Position numbers and translations under genes: made by a program
Origin: Paenibacillus sp. 32352
GTDB lineage: Bacteria > Bacillota > Bacilli > Paenibacillales > NBRC-103111
DNA: 64,000 nt
NCBI RefSeq assembly: GCF_002042965.1
Contig: NZ_MZNT01000011.1
Location: 124,001-188,000 of the forward strand
Direction: 5' to 3'
Part shown: piece after piece, positions 1 through 8,605 of the stretch
Layout of the letters: each line of letters opens with the position of its first letter
How positions within the stretch are numbered: position 1 is the first letter of the stretch
Notes under the pieces: generated by a model
Databases searched by the model: none
Told to the model about the DNA's origin: nothing
Seen by the model: the letters and a program-made list of their open reading frames with translations, nothing else

Positions 1-805
1 TATCCAGATCCGTAGGGATAGCATAATAAATATATTTATGGTCCCCTGGATCCAATGCGGTAACCGCTTGATCTGCACGAGTACCCTTATACGTTAAAGT
101 AGCCGATTTCCCGTCGAGAGAGAAGCTTGGAATGGATTCCGTCTTGGTTCCCGGATTTTGAACGAGCAGCTTAAGAACCTTCACAGGAATCTGGTCTTTA
201 AAATTGGTAGCTAAGTGAACAGGCGTATACGTTAAGGAAGAATCCAGAGAAGGAATCGTAAAGGGTTCCCCCCAAGCCTTTATCGCACTTGGATCCGAAA
301 TCGGCGTTTGATCTCCGTACCATACCAGATTACTGACCGGAACATCGAGCATAGTGGTCTCTACTTTCGGATATACATCTTTATCCACATCTATCCATAC
401 AATATCGGTCGGGTTCAGGCTGTCTCCACCGTCGATCTGCGTCATGTAGCTTAGCTCGATGCTGGACATCGGCGGTACGGATACCGGATTATCCGCGCTG
501 CCCTTCAAGACATACCTGGCGCCGTTACTCATTGCAATGCGGGCTTCATAATCCGGAACGCGGACCGTGTCGTTGGAAACATTATACATTTTCACTTTGA
601 CGCCGACCCGGGTACCATTAATCGAATGCTCACTTAGCAGGCTGCTGACTTTTACCTGAAGAGGGCCGTTCAATGTGACTGGATATCGGTTATCTATGGA
701 AACGGCATTATCCGTTTCGTCCGCCATGGCAGCGATTGGGCCGAACGAAAGAACGAGAGAAGAGACGATAACGGCCGACAGCGCTTTTTTCAGATGGTTT
801 TGCAT
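1..805 (-). CDS. secreted protein of efflux-module family, partial (C-terminus off the left edge)
   Basis: The reverse strand reads from ATG at 805 through to the left edge without a stop. It has a signal peptide (MQNHLKKALSAVIV, then a hydrophobic stretch ending AAMADE). A GGAGG lies 7 nt upstream of the ATG at 805; another ATG at 808 is only 4 nt away. The readable part is a homologue of the 600-aa protein at 22792-24594. Shared blocks are AWGEPFTIPSLDS versus AWGQSFQIPTIDS, KLLVQN, FSLDG and YIYYAIPTD versus YIHYAIPTD. It is the last readable gene of a minus-strand run after an adaptor lipoprotein and an MFS pump, as its paralogue follows an adaptor and an ABC permease. Function is unknown; an extracytoplasmic accessory to export is my inference. 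Confidence 0.8.
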   Translation of the reverse strand, partial: MQNHLKKALSAVIVSSLVLSFGPIAAMADETDNAVSIDNRYPVTLNGPLQVKVSSLLSEHSINGTRVGVKVKMYNVSNDTVRVPDYEARIAMSNGARYVLKGSADNPVSVPPMSSIELSYMTQIDGGDSLNPTDIVWIDVDKDVYPKVETTMLDVPVSNLVWYGDQTPISDPSAIKAWGEPFTIPSLDSSLTYTPVHLATNFKDQIPVKVLKLLVQNPGTKTESIPSFSLDGKSATLTYKGTRADQAVTALDPGDHKYIYYAIPTDLD

Positions 806-851
806 CATAGGTCCTCCATTATTAAAAAGTTGAGTCTGATCAGCGGGTTCG

Positions 852-2093
852 TTATTTGCGAACCTCCACTTTGTCCTTGTCTTTCAATTCCTGAGCCCCC
901 AGGACGACAATGGGCTCGCCTTCCTTCACACCGGAGACAACTTCGCGGCTGGAATCCGCCGCCGTGCGCCCCAGCACGACTTTTCTTTTCTCCGCCAGAT
1001 CATTGGACACGACAAACACATAATTGTCATTGCCTTCCTTGGTAATCGCTGAGGCAGGTACGGTTACAACATCTTGGGAAGCGTCACCGCCCAGCTGAAG
1101 CTTAACCCTCATTCCTGATTTCAGCTTCAGATCCGCGTTTGGAGCGCTTAGCTCAAGCACATAGGTTTTGCTTTGCGGACTCATAACCTCGGCAAGATAG
1201 GTTACGGTTCCAGTCAATTTAGCGTCGGATCCCTGAAGGGTAAACGGCAGCTCCTGCTTGCCGCGAACAAGCTTCAGTGCGCTTTCGGTTACATCGGCAT
1301 GGATTTTTATCGGATTTTGCTGTTGAATCACGCCGGCCACATAGCCTGCTGGAACCGTAACACCGGCTTCGGGGTTCAGATCCGTCAAAATGCCGCTGAT
1401 TGGCGCTTTCACCTCAAAATCGGACAGCGTTTTATCTATATCCTGCAGCGTAACGTTGGTGGATTCGATTTGGATTTTGAGCGAAGCCAGAGGGTCTGTC
1501 GCCTCCAGATTGGCCAGCTGCTTCTGGGCTGTGTCCAAATCAAGCCTCGTAGTTTTGAGCTGCGTCTCCGCTTTGTCCAGCTGGGATTTCGGAACGAGAC
1601 CAGCATCATAATTGTTGCGGATATTATTGTAGCTTTTCTCCAAATCCGCAAGTGTGAGCTGCAGCTTCTCGATGGTGTTCTTGTAAACGCCGCGATTCGT
1701 GGCGATATCTTCACGCGTCTTATCCAGCTGGGCCTGCAGATTCTGGCGCGACAGCTCCGTCTTCTCCCGGTTTCTGGCCGCATCGGCAGAATCCAGCGTG
1801 AAGATCACTTCACCCTGCTGCACGGTGTCCCCGCGCTTCTTCTTCATCTCCAGCACGTCGCCGCCTACTTTGGTGATGATATTGACTTGGGAGGAGGAGA
1901 CGACATCGGCATCGAGCTCTTGCTTATTATCCATTTTTTGCTTGGCAGCAGGCTCAATCTTGACCGATTTGGCCTGATTTCCGCTCGCATTCGTAACCGA
2001 GCAGCCTGCGGCTAGAGCACCGCTTAAGATAATGACAAGACCTGTCATTAGTACGCGATGGAACCTGTTTGGATTATCGATCATCCTGGTCAT
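852..2093 (-). CDS. HlyD/RND-type membrane-fusion (adaptor) lipoprotein
   Basis: This is a 413-aa efflux adaptor. The N-terminus has a signal with a lipobox (LSGALAAGC), so it is probably a lipid-anchored extracellular protein. A split biotinyl/lipoyl-like hairpin domain follows (GGDVLEMKKKRGDTVQQG and later FEVKAPISGILTDLNPEAG) and flanks a long alpha-helical coiled coil at about residues 105-215. Beta-barrel and membrane-proximal domains make up the C-terminus (VPASAITKEG, VKEGEPIVVLGAQEL). The start has AAGGAG about 11 nt upstream. It lies 43 bp downstream of the DHA2 pump and 46 bp upstream of the secreted protein at the left edge, suggesting one transcript. It is the second adaptor of this cluster and is much longer than the one at 3765-4418. 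Substrate unknown. Confidence 0.88.
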   Translation of the reverse strand: MTRMIDNPNRFHRVLMTGLVIILSGALAAGCSVTNASGNQAKSVKIEPAAKQKMDNKQELDADVVSSSQVNIITKVGGDVLEMKKKRGDTVQQGEVIFTLDSADAARNREKTELSRQNLQAQLDKTREDIATNRGVYKNTIEKLQLTLADLEKSYNNIRNNYDAGLVPKSQLDKAETQLKTTRLDLDTAQKQLANLEATDPLASLKIQIESTNVTLQDIDKTLSDFEVKAPISGILTDLNPEAGVTVPAGYVAGVIQQQNPIKIHADVTESALKLVRGKQELPFTLQGSDAKLTGTVTYLAEVMSPQSKTYVLELSAPNADLKLKSGMRVKLQLGGDASQDVVTVPASAITKEGNDNYVFVVSNDLAEKRKVVLGRTAADSSREVVSGVKEGEPIVVLGAQELKDKDKVEVRK

Positions 2094-2136
2094 GGGATGG
2101 GTAGCTCCTTTGCAATAAAATCGTGATACGGTCTAT

Positions 2137-3726
2137 TTATTCACCCATAACGTGGGCTTTTGGACCGCCTTTGGCTTTCGTATTTTTCAGAAAAAGGGAC
2201 AGCACTGCCGCTATGACCGACAATACAGCGGTAACGACGAACACGTCGTCCAGTCCATTAACAGTAGCCTGTATTTGCACCTGACCACTAATAAATGCGA
2301 TCGCGCTGGAGTGTGCCTGCGCAGCCGATTGGCCCATGCTCATGTATTGCCCCTGGATTTGGTTCAAATGATTCATAACATTGGAGGAGAACATGTTCAG
2401 TTGCTCCGATAAGTCAGCCACATGGAACGTCCGGCGATCGGAGTACAGCAGAGCGAGCCAAGCAATCCCGAAGGAGGCGCTGATCTGGCGGATCGTATTG
2501 GATAATGCCGTTCCCTGTCCCATCTTGTGCATAGGGACCGTATTCATGCCGGCGGTCTGGATAGGCATCATCATCAGCCCCATCCCTATAGCCCGAAGCA
2601 CCAGCCATCCGATGAGCACGGAGAAGGCCGTATTCAAATCGAGAGCGGAGGATAAATATAACGATAAAGCTGTAAACAGCAAGCCGACGATGGCCAGCAG
2701 CCGGGCTCCTATCTTATCGAATAATGCCCCCGCTATAGGCATCATGATGCCGGATACGACAGCCTGGGGAAGCAGGATCAGGCCGGTTTGAATTGCGGAC
2801 AGTCCGGATAACGTCTGCAGGAATATCGGCAATAGGAACAGGACTCCCATCATGATTAACGTTGCGATGCTCGAAATAATGAGGGAGAGTGTAAAGGTAG
2901 CGTTCTTCAACAGGGTTAAATCCAGCATAGGATGGTCAATCAATAGTTCGATAAAGACAAAGATGACAAGACAGGTTAACCCGATTGATATAAAGGTGAC
3001 GACCTCGGAATCACCCCAGCCTTTCTCCGATACCTTGCCGATGCCATAGAGCAGCGTCGAGAGGCCGGTGGTCGCCGTCAGAAAGCCCCATAGATCGAAA
3101 CGTTGGGTGACCGGCGCCTTGAATTCGGTTAACACCGCCATAGCAAGGAAAAAGTCTACAATGCCGATGGGAACATTAATGGTAAAGATGAGCCGCCAAT
3201 CCAAATATTCGACGATATAACCGCTTAATGTCGGACCGGTCGCCGGAGCAAACATAATGGCGATACCGAACAAGCCCATTGCCATCCCCCGTTTTTCCGG
3301 CGGAAACATGCGGAAGATCATCGCCATACTGATCGGCATCAGCGCTCCGCCTCCGATGGCTTGCACAATGCGGAAGACAATCATGCTGTCGTTGCTCCAC
3401 GCCGCACCGCAAAGCCCTGAGCCTATGGTGAAGATGGCATTAGCAATCAGAAAGATTCGCTTGTAGCCGAACCGGTCTCCCAAATAGCCGGTAACAGGAA
3501 CCAAAGCGCCGCTGACCAGAGCATAGGCGGTAACGACCCATTCAATATCCGATTGGGTGACGCCGAAGACGGACATCATTTTGGGCAGAGCTACGTTGAC
3601 GATACTTGTGTCAAGAATAGCCATAAATACTGCGATGATGACGGCCAGCATGGCTAGACCCGGCCCTTTGGCCGCCGTTCGAGCCTGAATCGCCGTTTCC
3701 GGCGAGGCCGTGTTTGCGGATGCCAC
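2137..3726 (-). CDS. DHA2-family MFS multidrug efflux pump (EmrB/QacA type)
   Basis: A 529-aa polytopic membrane protein with about 14 hydrophobic segments, the size of EmrB/QacA drug:proton antiporters. Visible motifs include motif D1/B-like sequence after TM1 (VFMAILDTSIVNVALP), motif A (GYLGDRFGYKRIF) and motif C-like GIAIMFAPATGPTLSG. Start is GTG at 3726 with AAAGGAGG 7 nt upstream. It sits between two HlyD adaptors: the short upstream one (EmrA-like) ends 38 bp before it. A MarR regulator is first in the same direction. This gene order (marR-emrA-emrB) is classical for drug or toxic-compound efflux. Substrate cannot be read from sequence. Confidence 0.93.
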   Translation of the reverse strand: MASANTASPETAIQARTAAKGPGLAMLAVIIAVFMAILDTSIVNVALPKMMSVFGVTQSDIEWVVTAYALVSGALVPVTGYLGDRFGYKRIFLIANAIFTIGSGLCGAAWSNDSMIVFRIVQAIGGGALMPISMAMIFRMFPPEKRGMAMGLFGIAIMFAPATGPTLSGYIVEYLDWRLIFTINVPIGIVDFFLAMAVLTEFKAPVTQRFDLWGFLTATTGLSTLLYGIGKVSEKGWGDSEVVTFISIGLTCLVIFVFIELLIDHPMLDLTLLKNATFTLSLIISSIATLIMMGVLFLLPIFLQTLSGLSAIQTGLILLPQAVVSGIMMPIAGALFDKIGARLLAIVGLLFTALSLYLSSALDLNTAFSVLIGWLVLRAIGMGLMMMPIQTAGMNTVPMHKMGQGTALSNTIRQISASFGIAWLALLYSDRRTFHVADLSEQLNMFSSNVMNHLNQIQGQYMSMGQSAAQAHSSAIAFISGQVQIQATVNGLDDVFVVTAVLSVIAAVLSLFLKNTKAKGGPKAHVMGE

Positions 3727-3764
3727 AGCTATTCCTCCTTTCTTATCTCACTTGAAGCAGAAGG

Positions 3765-4418
3765 CTACTTCTCAATTTTGATAGCTACATTCAAACCGGG
3801 GACCAAACGAAGTCCTTGATGATCATCCAGGGAAATTCGAACCGGAATGCGCTGAATTACCTTGGTGAAGTTGCCGCTTGAATTGGAGCTCGACAGGAGG
3901 GAGAAGGAGGAATTGGTTCCAAGACCAAGTCGTTCCACATGTCCTGTAATGACAGTACCGGGATAGGCATCAACCTTGATCGTGACCTTGCTCCCGACCT
4001 TGACGTCGGCAATTTCCGTTTCTTGAAGGTTTGCAGTCACATACAGCTGATCTAGATTCGCGCTCATCGCGATGGCGCTGCTGGCAGAAACCATCTGGTC
4101 CTTAATGCCGTTGAATTGAATAATTGTACCTTCCTCGGCGGCAATAATATCTTGTGTGACAGCGGGTGTATTGCCGCGGGCCGGGGTCGTCTCGACGATT
4201 CCCAGCACATCGCCTTTCTTGAAGGAATCGCCTTCTTTATAATTCCATTCGATCAATTTGCCTGAACCGGGTGCTCCAATGGCCCTTAAGTCCCCTTGAA
4301 TCCTTGCATCCTCTGTCGTTATGTATTTGCTGGCAACCGCGTAATAGTAGGTGCCGCCTGCTCCTCCTCCCAGAAGGATCAAAGCTAGCAGGACAAGTAA
4401 TATGACCTTTTTCTTCAT
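3765..4418 (-). CDS. short HlyD/EmrA-type efflux adaptor
   Basis: A 217-aa single-pass membrane protein: N-terminal transmembrane segment (VILLVLLALILLGGGAGG), then a biotinyl/lipoyl-like half domain (GAPGSGKLIEWNYKEGDSF), a linker without the long coiled coil of classical EmrA, the second half (EEGTIIQFNGIKDQMVSAS) and a beta-barrel domain (YVTANLQETEIADVKVGSKV). The C-terminus carries the VPGLNVAIKI motif usual in this family. Short adaptors of this kind are common beside DHA2 pumps in Gram-positive bacteria, where no outer membrane must be spanned. It lies just upstream of the pump gene and just downstream of the MarR gene. Confidence 0.88.
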   Translation of the reverse strand: MKKKVILLVLLALILLGGGAGGTYYYAVASKYITTEDARIQGDLRAIGAPGSGKLIEWNYKEGDSFKKGDVLGIVETTPARGNTPAVTQDIIAAEEGTIIQFNGIKDQMVSASSAIAMSANLDQLYVTANLQETEIADVKVGSKVTIKVDAYPGTVITGHVERLGLGTNSSFSLLSSSNSSGNFTKVIQRIPVRISLDDHQGLRLVPGLNVAIKIEK

Positions 4419-4456
4419 TGCTGAATAAGCTCCTTTCTAAAATGGGAAGCGCGGGA

Positions 4457-4885
4457 CTATCCCAAATCCTTGGCATTGGACAGCATTTTGCGAAATGTTG
4501 CCATAAACTGATCGGTTTCTTCCTGGCTTAAGTTGGCCAGCATGGCTTGTAGAATCCTTTTGCGGCGTTGGATGATCTCGCTGACCGTATGGCGGCCGGC
4601 TTCCGACAGCTCAAGCCACACCACTCTACGATCTGTAACGTCGCGGGATCGAATAACATGGCCGTCACGAACAAGACGATTAATCGCAATGGTTGTAGCG
4701 CTAGGCGAAAGATTCAGCTCCTCTGCCAGCTCGCTTACCGTCATGCGTCCGCCTCCGGACAAAGTATGCAGCAGCAGGAACTGCTGTTTGGACACTGCCG
4801 GGCATGGCGTCCACTTGTTGGATTGCCGGATCGCAGCATGGATGAGCTTCTCGAACTCATTCAATCTGTCGTCAATGCTTACCAA
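4457..4885 (-). CDS. MarR-family transcriptional regulator
   Basis: Winged-helix regulator of about 142 aa. The recognition region MTVSELAEELNLSPSATTIA is followed by NRLVRDGHVIRSRDVTDRR and VVWLELSEAGR, the wing of the MarR family. The frame is open up to an ATG at 4990, but I prefer a TTG start at 4885, preceded by AAGGAGG at 10 nt, which gives a normal MarR length; the upstream extension is AT-rich with no obvious ribosome site. It is first in the minus-strand efflux run and 38 bp upstream of the short adaptor, so it probably represses this cluster. A second MarR gene diverges from it. Confidence 0.88.
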   Translation of the reverse strand: MVSIDDRLNEFEKLIHAAIRQSNKWTPCPAVSKQQFLLLHTLSGGGRMTVSELAEELNLSPSATTIAINRLVRDGHVIRSRDVTDRRVVWLELSEAGRHTVSEIIQRRKRILQAMLANLSQEETDQFMATFRKMLSNAKDLG

Positions 4886-4927
4886 CGATGGAATCCCTCC
4901 TTCTCCGAAAACAGGTTTACAGATAAA

Positions 4928-4941
4928 CGTATTATACATAA
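4928..4941 (-). promoter_or_regulatory. candidate promoter -10 / operator for the efflux run
   Basis: Read on the minus strand, TATGTATAATACG contains a perfect TATAAT about 45 bp upstream of the proposed marR start, inside a near-palindrome (GTATAATAC). No good -35 hexamer is visible at 17 bp. MarR repressors often bind such dyads over their own promoter; this is inference. Confidence 0.35.
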
Positions 4942-5119
4942 GCGGTAAAAATGTTTTTCGGAATATATTTTTATAGTAAAAATATTTCATGGAAAAAATA
5001 TCATGTTGAATATTACATCGTCAACCTATTTTTTTGTAAAAGATTTGAAACAAAACTTCCGCTCGCCCGTATTACCAATCAAACGAGAAACCAGATCTAT
5101 TGGAAAAAGGAGCAAAACC

Positions 5120-5554
5120 ATGAATGACCATCGCAACCTGTTTGAACTGGAGGAGGTAACGAGACAGCTATTCCGGAAAATGTCGCTGGCCTGGAACCGG
5201 TTCAATGAGAAAGGAATGACCTCACCCCAGGGCTATATTCTGGAGAAGCTGGAGACAGAGGGACCGCTTAAGGTGTCCCAGATGGCGGATGCGATGTGCT
5301 ATACCGCCGGAGCAATAACCACTCTTGCGGATAAGCTGCTGCTGTCAGGTTATGTGGAACGGGAGCGGGACGATGAGGATCGCAGAGTCGTCTATTTGCG
5401 CATTACGGAGGAAGGCCGAAAGATGCTGGGAATGATCAGGGAGCAGAGAAAATCGAACATCAATACGTTCTTCGGCGATCTGCCGGATGAAGACATACAG
5501 CATTTGATAAGAATTTATAAACATATTTTGGCTCATTCGGATAAAAAGGCTTAG
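5120..5554 (+). CDS. MarR-family transcriptional regulator (divergent)
   Basis: A 144-aa regulator: dimerisation helix, then a winged HTH (LKVSQMADAMCYTAGAITTL, DKLLLSGYVERERDDEDRR, VVYLRITEEGRKML). The ATG at 5120 has AAAGGAG 7 nt upstream; the frame extends upstream to 5003 but without a good ribosome site. It is divergent from the MarR gene heading the efflux run, and about 100 bp upstream of lipL on the same strand. It could control the efflux cluster, itself or lipL; the sequence does not decide. Confidence 0.87.
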   Translation: MNDHRNLFELEEVTRQLFRKMSLAWNRFNEKGMTSPQGYILEKLETEGPLKVSQMADAMCYTAGAITTLADKLLLSGYVERERDDEDRRVVYLRITEEGRKMLGMIREQRKSNINTFFGDLPDEDIQHLIRIYKHILAHSDKKA

Positions 5555-5659
5555 TCAAACCGGCTCCGAATCTCTATAATGAACAGTAGAACGGGGAGGG
5601 CGAGTCAGCCGACTCCCTACTGGAAGAAGAATCAAACTGGATTCGGAAAGAGGAGTAAC

Positions 5660-6490
5660 ATGGAACAGATGAGTTGGTCGCTGCCGGAAGACACCCTCAT
5701 ATGGGACCGCACGCAGGATCCGGATGAAGGCGACGTGCTGTATCCTTTTGCGTTGGAGGAGCTGCTGTGCAGACTGGTAGGGGAAGGGGGCGCCCCGATG
5801 GTTCATCTATGGAGACATCCGAGAGCCTTCGTCATGGGTCTCCGGGACAGCAGACTCCCCTATGCAAGGAAGGGTAAGCGATGGCTGGAGGACCAAGGGT
5901 ATTCCGTCGCCGTCAGAAATTCGGGCGGAGCCGCGGTTCCGCTTGATTTGGGTGTCGTCAATGTCTCGCTTATCCAGCCAAAAAGCAGCGGACAGATCGA
6001 TTTTCATCATGATTTCGAAACGATGTTCAGGCTGATGCGGGATGCTCTGCATTCCATAACGCCGGATGTAGCCAAAGGAGAGATCTTGGGCTCTTATTGC
6101 CCTGGAGATTACGATCTTAGTATAGACGGGCGCAAGTTTTGCGGCATCGCCCAGCGGCGTCAAGCGCGCGCTTTTGTCGTACAAGCCTTTGTCGTTGTAT
6201 CGGGCAGCGGTAAGGCTAAAGCAGGATTGGCACAGGAGTTCTACCGGATTGCCGCTGAAGGCGCCGAGGCAGGCTCTTATCCAACGGTGTACGAGGATAG
6301 GATGGCCAGTCTGGAGGAGCTTGTCGGGCTGAACGACGTCCAGCGTTTTATCGATGCAGTGAAGCAGACGGTCAAATCCCATAAGCTGACGGATACAGGG
6401 GCGGAGGGACGGACGCTGCGGATTCCTGACGAAACGCAGATTATCGAAATGATAGCTTCCATGAAGAGCCGTTATGGAATTGAAGGATGA
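5660..6490 (+). CDS. lipL: octanoyl-[GcvH]:protein N-octanoyltransferase, LipL type
   Basis: A 276-aa member of the biotin/lipoyl-ligase fold. It probably transfers octanoyl from GcvH to the E2 subunits of 2-oxoacid dehydrogenases in the cytoplasm. Family marks are the N-terminal LWRHPRAFVMGLRDSRLP, then AVRNSGGAAVPLDLGVVNVS, and the block GSYCPGDYDLSIDGRKFCGI with QRR after it. The Cys at about residue 147 corresponds to the catalytic Cys of LipL; this block separates LipL from LipM and LplA. Start at 5660 follows AAGAGGAG with 4 nt; an upstream in-frame extension to 5579 lacks such a site. It sits 1 kb from the pdh operon, whose E2 is a substrate of this pathway. Confidence 0.85.
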   Translation: MEQMSWSLPEDTLIWDRTQDPDEGDVLYPFALEELLCRLVGEGGAPMVHLWRHPRAFVMGLRDSRLPYARKGKRWLEDQGYSVAVRNSGGAAVPLDLGVVNVSLIQPKSSGQIDFHHDFETMFRLMRDALHSITPDVAKGEILGSYCPGDYDLSIDGRKFCGIAQRRQARAFVVQAFVVVSGSGKAKAGLAQEFYRIAAEGAEAGSYPTVYEDRMASLEELVGLNDVQRFIDAVKQTVKSHKLTDTGAEGRTLRIPDETQIIEMIASMKSRYGIEG

Positions 6491-6515
6491 TTTAAGACTG
6501 CAGGTACGGATTACA

Positions 6516-6563
6516 CAAAAAGGCATAGGAGAGCCCCATGGCGTCTCTTATGCCTTTTGATTT
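6516..6563. terminator. bidirectional terminator between lipL and the esterase gene
   Basis: A long hairpin: AAAAGGCATAGGAGA pairs with TCTCTTATGCCTTTT around a short loop, with A-rich and T-rich flanks. It lies between convergent genes and can serve both. Confidence 0.8.
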
Positions 6564-6576
6564 GTTATTAGATGAT

Positions 6577-7305
6577 TTATTTGAGAAAAAGCTTCATCGC
6601 GGCGGGAAGCTCATTTTGCCAAAAGCCCCAGAGATGCTTGCCTGGCTTCTCTTCATACCATAACCGGCATTGCTTCGTATCGATCAAATCCTTGGTGAGC
6701 CGGTTCTCCTCAAGGAAATCGAACGTTCCGCGCTCTGTCTTCACTTCCGTTTCATCCAGACCGATCAGCATGTACATAGATAACCACGACAAATCTTCTT
6801 CCTGCTCCAGCCTCTTTCTTGTTTCGGCTAAAAATGCTCCTGACAAGGATATAACGTTGCAAAATAGGCTACGATAATCTAAGGCAAGATGTAACGAAAC
6901 GGTCCCTCCCAACGAATCACCGGCAAGAATGCGTTCCGACGCGTCGGTTCTGACTGAATATCTGGCTTCAATATAGGGAAGAAGCTCTTCGGCAAAAAAA
7001 CGGGTATATGCGTTAAATCGTTCCCCTTCCGGTGCATACTCGCTTGTACGCACTGCCGTATCCACATCGACACCGACTATTACCGCCGGGCTGACACCTT
7101 CATCAAAGATGAGCCGGTTCATATGTGTCACAATGCGGCCGAAGTTAAAAAACTGCTCTCCGTCCTGGCAATATATAACCGGATAGGTGACGAGCTCCTG
7201 ATAGCCCGGGGGTAAAAAAACGCGAACCGGACGCTCGCCATCCAGGTATTGGGAGGGGACAAGCTCCTTCACGACAGTACGTTTGTAATAAATGGAATCA
7301 TCCAT
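6577..7305 (-). CDS. alpha/beta-hydrolase, putative esterase (esterase D / Fes-like family)
   Basis: A 242-aa cytoplasmic protein of the putative esterase family PF00756 (enterochelin-esterase/S-formylglutathione-hydrolase-like). Visible features are RVFLPPGYQELVTYPVIYCQDG at the start of the fold, the nucleophile elbow GDSLGG, an acid in LIGLDETEV, and the His in GKHLWGFWQ near the C-terminus. No signal peptide, so an intracellular substrate is likely. It is monocistronic and convergent with lipL. The natural ester is unknown. Confidence 0.82.
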   Translation of the reverse strand: MDDSIYYKRTVVKELVPSQYLDGERPVRVFLPPGYQELVTYPVIYCQDGEQFFNFGRIVTHMNRLIFDEGVSPAVIVGVDVDTAVRTSEYAPEGERFNAYTRFFAEELLPYIEARYSVRTDASERILAGDSLGGTVSLHLALDYRSLFCNVISLSGAFLAETRKRLEQEEDLSWLSMYMLIGLDETEVKTERGTFDFLEENRLTKDLIDTKQCRLWYEEKPGKHLWGFWQNELPAAMKLFLK

Positions 7306-7423
7306 GGCAAATCCTCCAAGTGTATTATAATAGTTTGCGGTTATTTTGTGATCTGTATTATATATTTATGTCTGCTGTTATAGTCCATCATATGGAGAGA
7401 ACGTATATTTTTCAAGTAAGTAG

Positions 7424-7453
7424 TTGTGTTATTCATGAAAACAGGTTTATAAT
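7424..7453 (+). promoter_or_regulatory. candidate promoter of the pdh operon
   Basis: TTGTGT at 7424-7429, an 18-bp spacer and TATAAT at 7448-7453, ending 60 bp before the pdhA start. This is a plausible vegetative sigma-A promoter. Confidence 0.5.
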
Positions 7454-7513
7454 ACTACTATAACAGAAACTCCGGTTTCAAGGCATCAAAATCTATCGCT
7501 GAGGTGAATGTAC

Positions 7514-8587
7514 ATGAGTAAGCCATATGAAGTGGCAGTGTCCAAGGTGCAGCCTTTGTCTGTGCTAGCGCCAGACGGTACTGTGGTTAACGAGCAAGAA
7601 ATGCCGAAATTGACTGACGATCAATTAAAAGAATTAATGAGACGTATGGTATTTACCTGTACTTGGGACCAACGGGCCGTTAACTTGACCCGCCAAGGAC
7701 GTCTTGGTTTCTATGCGCCGGTATCCGGTCAAGAAGCGTCGATGGTCGGCAGTGAGTTCGCTTTAAATAAAGATGATTTTATTTGCCCTGGATATCGTGA
7801 TATGCCGCAAATCGTATGGCATGGTCTTCCGATGTACCAAGCATTCCTATATTCCCGCGGTCATCAGCATGGCGGTCAAATTCCTGCCGATGTGCATGTA
7901 TTGATGCCGCAAATCATTATCGGCGCACAAATTTTGCATGCAATGGGCGTTGCTATGGCATTCAAAAAACGCGGAGAAAAACGCGTAACCATCGCTTATA
8001 CGGGTGACGGCGGTTCCTCCGAGGGCGATTTCTACGAAGGCTTGAACTTCGCAGGCGCATTCAAGCTTCCATCCATTTTCGTTGTACAAAACAACGGCTA
8101 TGCGATTACAACTCCGTTTGCAAAACAAACGGCTGCTGAATCCGTAGCACACAAAGCAGTAGCTGCAGGTATCAAAGGCGTTCAAGTAGACGGTATGGAC
8201 GTATTGGCTGTTGTCAAAGCGGTTCAAGACGCTGCAGAGCGCGGACGCAACGGCGAAGGCGCAACCTTGATCGAAGCGATCACTTATCGTTTCCTGCCGC
8301 ACTCCATGTCCGGCGACGATCCGTCCAAATACCGTACAAAAGAAGAAACAGCTGAATGGGAAGCAACTAGAGACCCGCTGAACCGTTTCCGCACGTTCTT
8401 GGTTGGCAAAGGCTTGTGGTCGGAAGAAGAAGAGAACAAAGTAGTTGAAGAAGCTAAAGCTACGGTAGCTGAGCAAATCAAGAAGGCAGAAGAAATCGAA
8501 AAAATGACGGTTCCTGGCTTGATCGACAGCATGTTCGAAACGACACCGGCTTACTTGGAAGAGCAAAAAGCGGATTATATCGGGTAA
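7514..8587 (+). CDS. pdhA: pyruvate dehydrogenase E1 component, alpha subunit
   Basis: A 357-aa protein that, with PdhB, decarboxylates pyruvate and acetylates the E2 lipoyl group using thiamine diphosphate. The ThDP-binding motif runs from GDGGSSEGDFYEGLNFA (about residue 163) to VQNNGYAI. RFLPHSMSGDDPSKYRT is the phosphorylation-loop-like region typical of E1 alpha, and the N-terminus has the YEVAVSKVQPLSV form of Gram-positive PdhA. ATG at 7514 follows GAGGTG with 8 nt; the ATG at 7508 is too close. First gene of pdhA-pdhB-pdhC-pdhD. Codon use is strongly biased, as expected for an abundant protein. Confidence 0.97.
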   Translation: MSKPYEVAVSKVQPLSVLAPDGTVVNEQEMPKLTDDQLKELMRRMVFTCTWDQRAVNLTRQGRLGFYAPVSGQEASMVGSEFALNKDDFICPGYRDMPQIVWHGLPMYQAFLYSRGHQHGGQIPADVHVLMPQIIIGAQILHAMGVAMAFKKRGEKRVTIAYTGDGGSSEGDFYEGLNFAGAFKLPSIFVVQNNGYAITTPFAKQTAAESVAHKAVAAGIKGVQVDGMDVLAVVKAVQDAAERGRNGEGATLIEAITYRFLPHSMSGDDPSKYRTKEETAEWEATRDPLNRFRTFLVGKGLWSEEEENKVVEEAKATVAEQIKKAEEIEKMTVPGLIDSMFETTPAYLEEQKADYIG

Positions 8588-8605
8588 AGGAGAGGAAAGC
8601 ATACC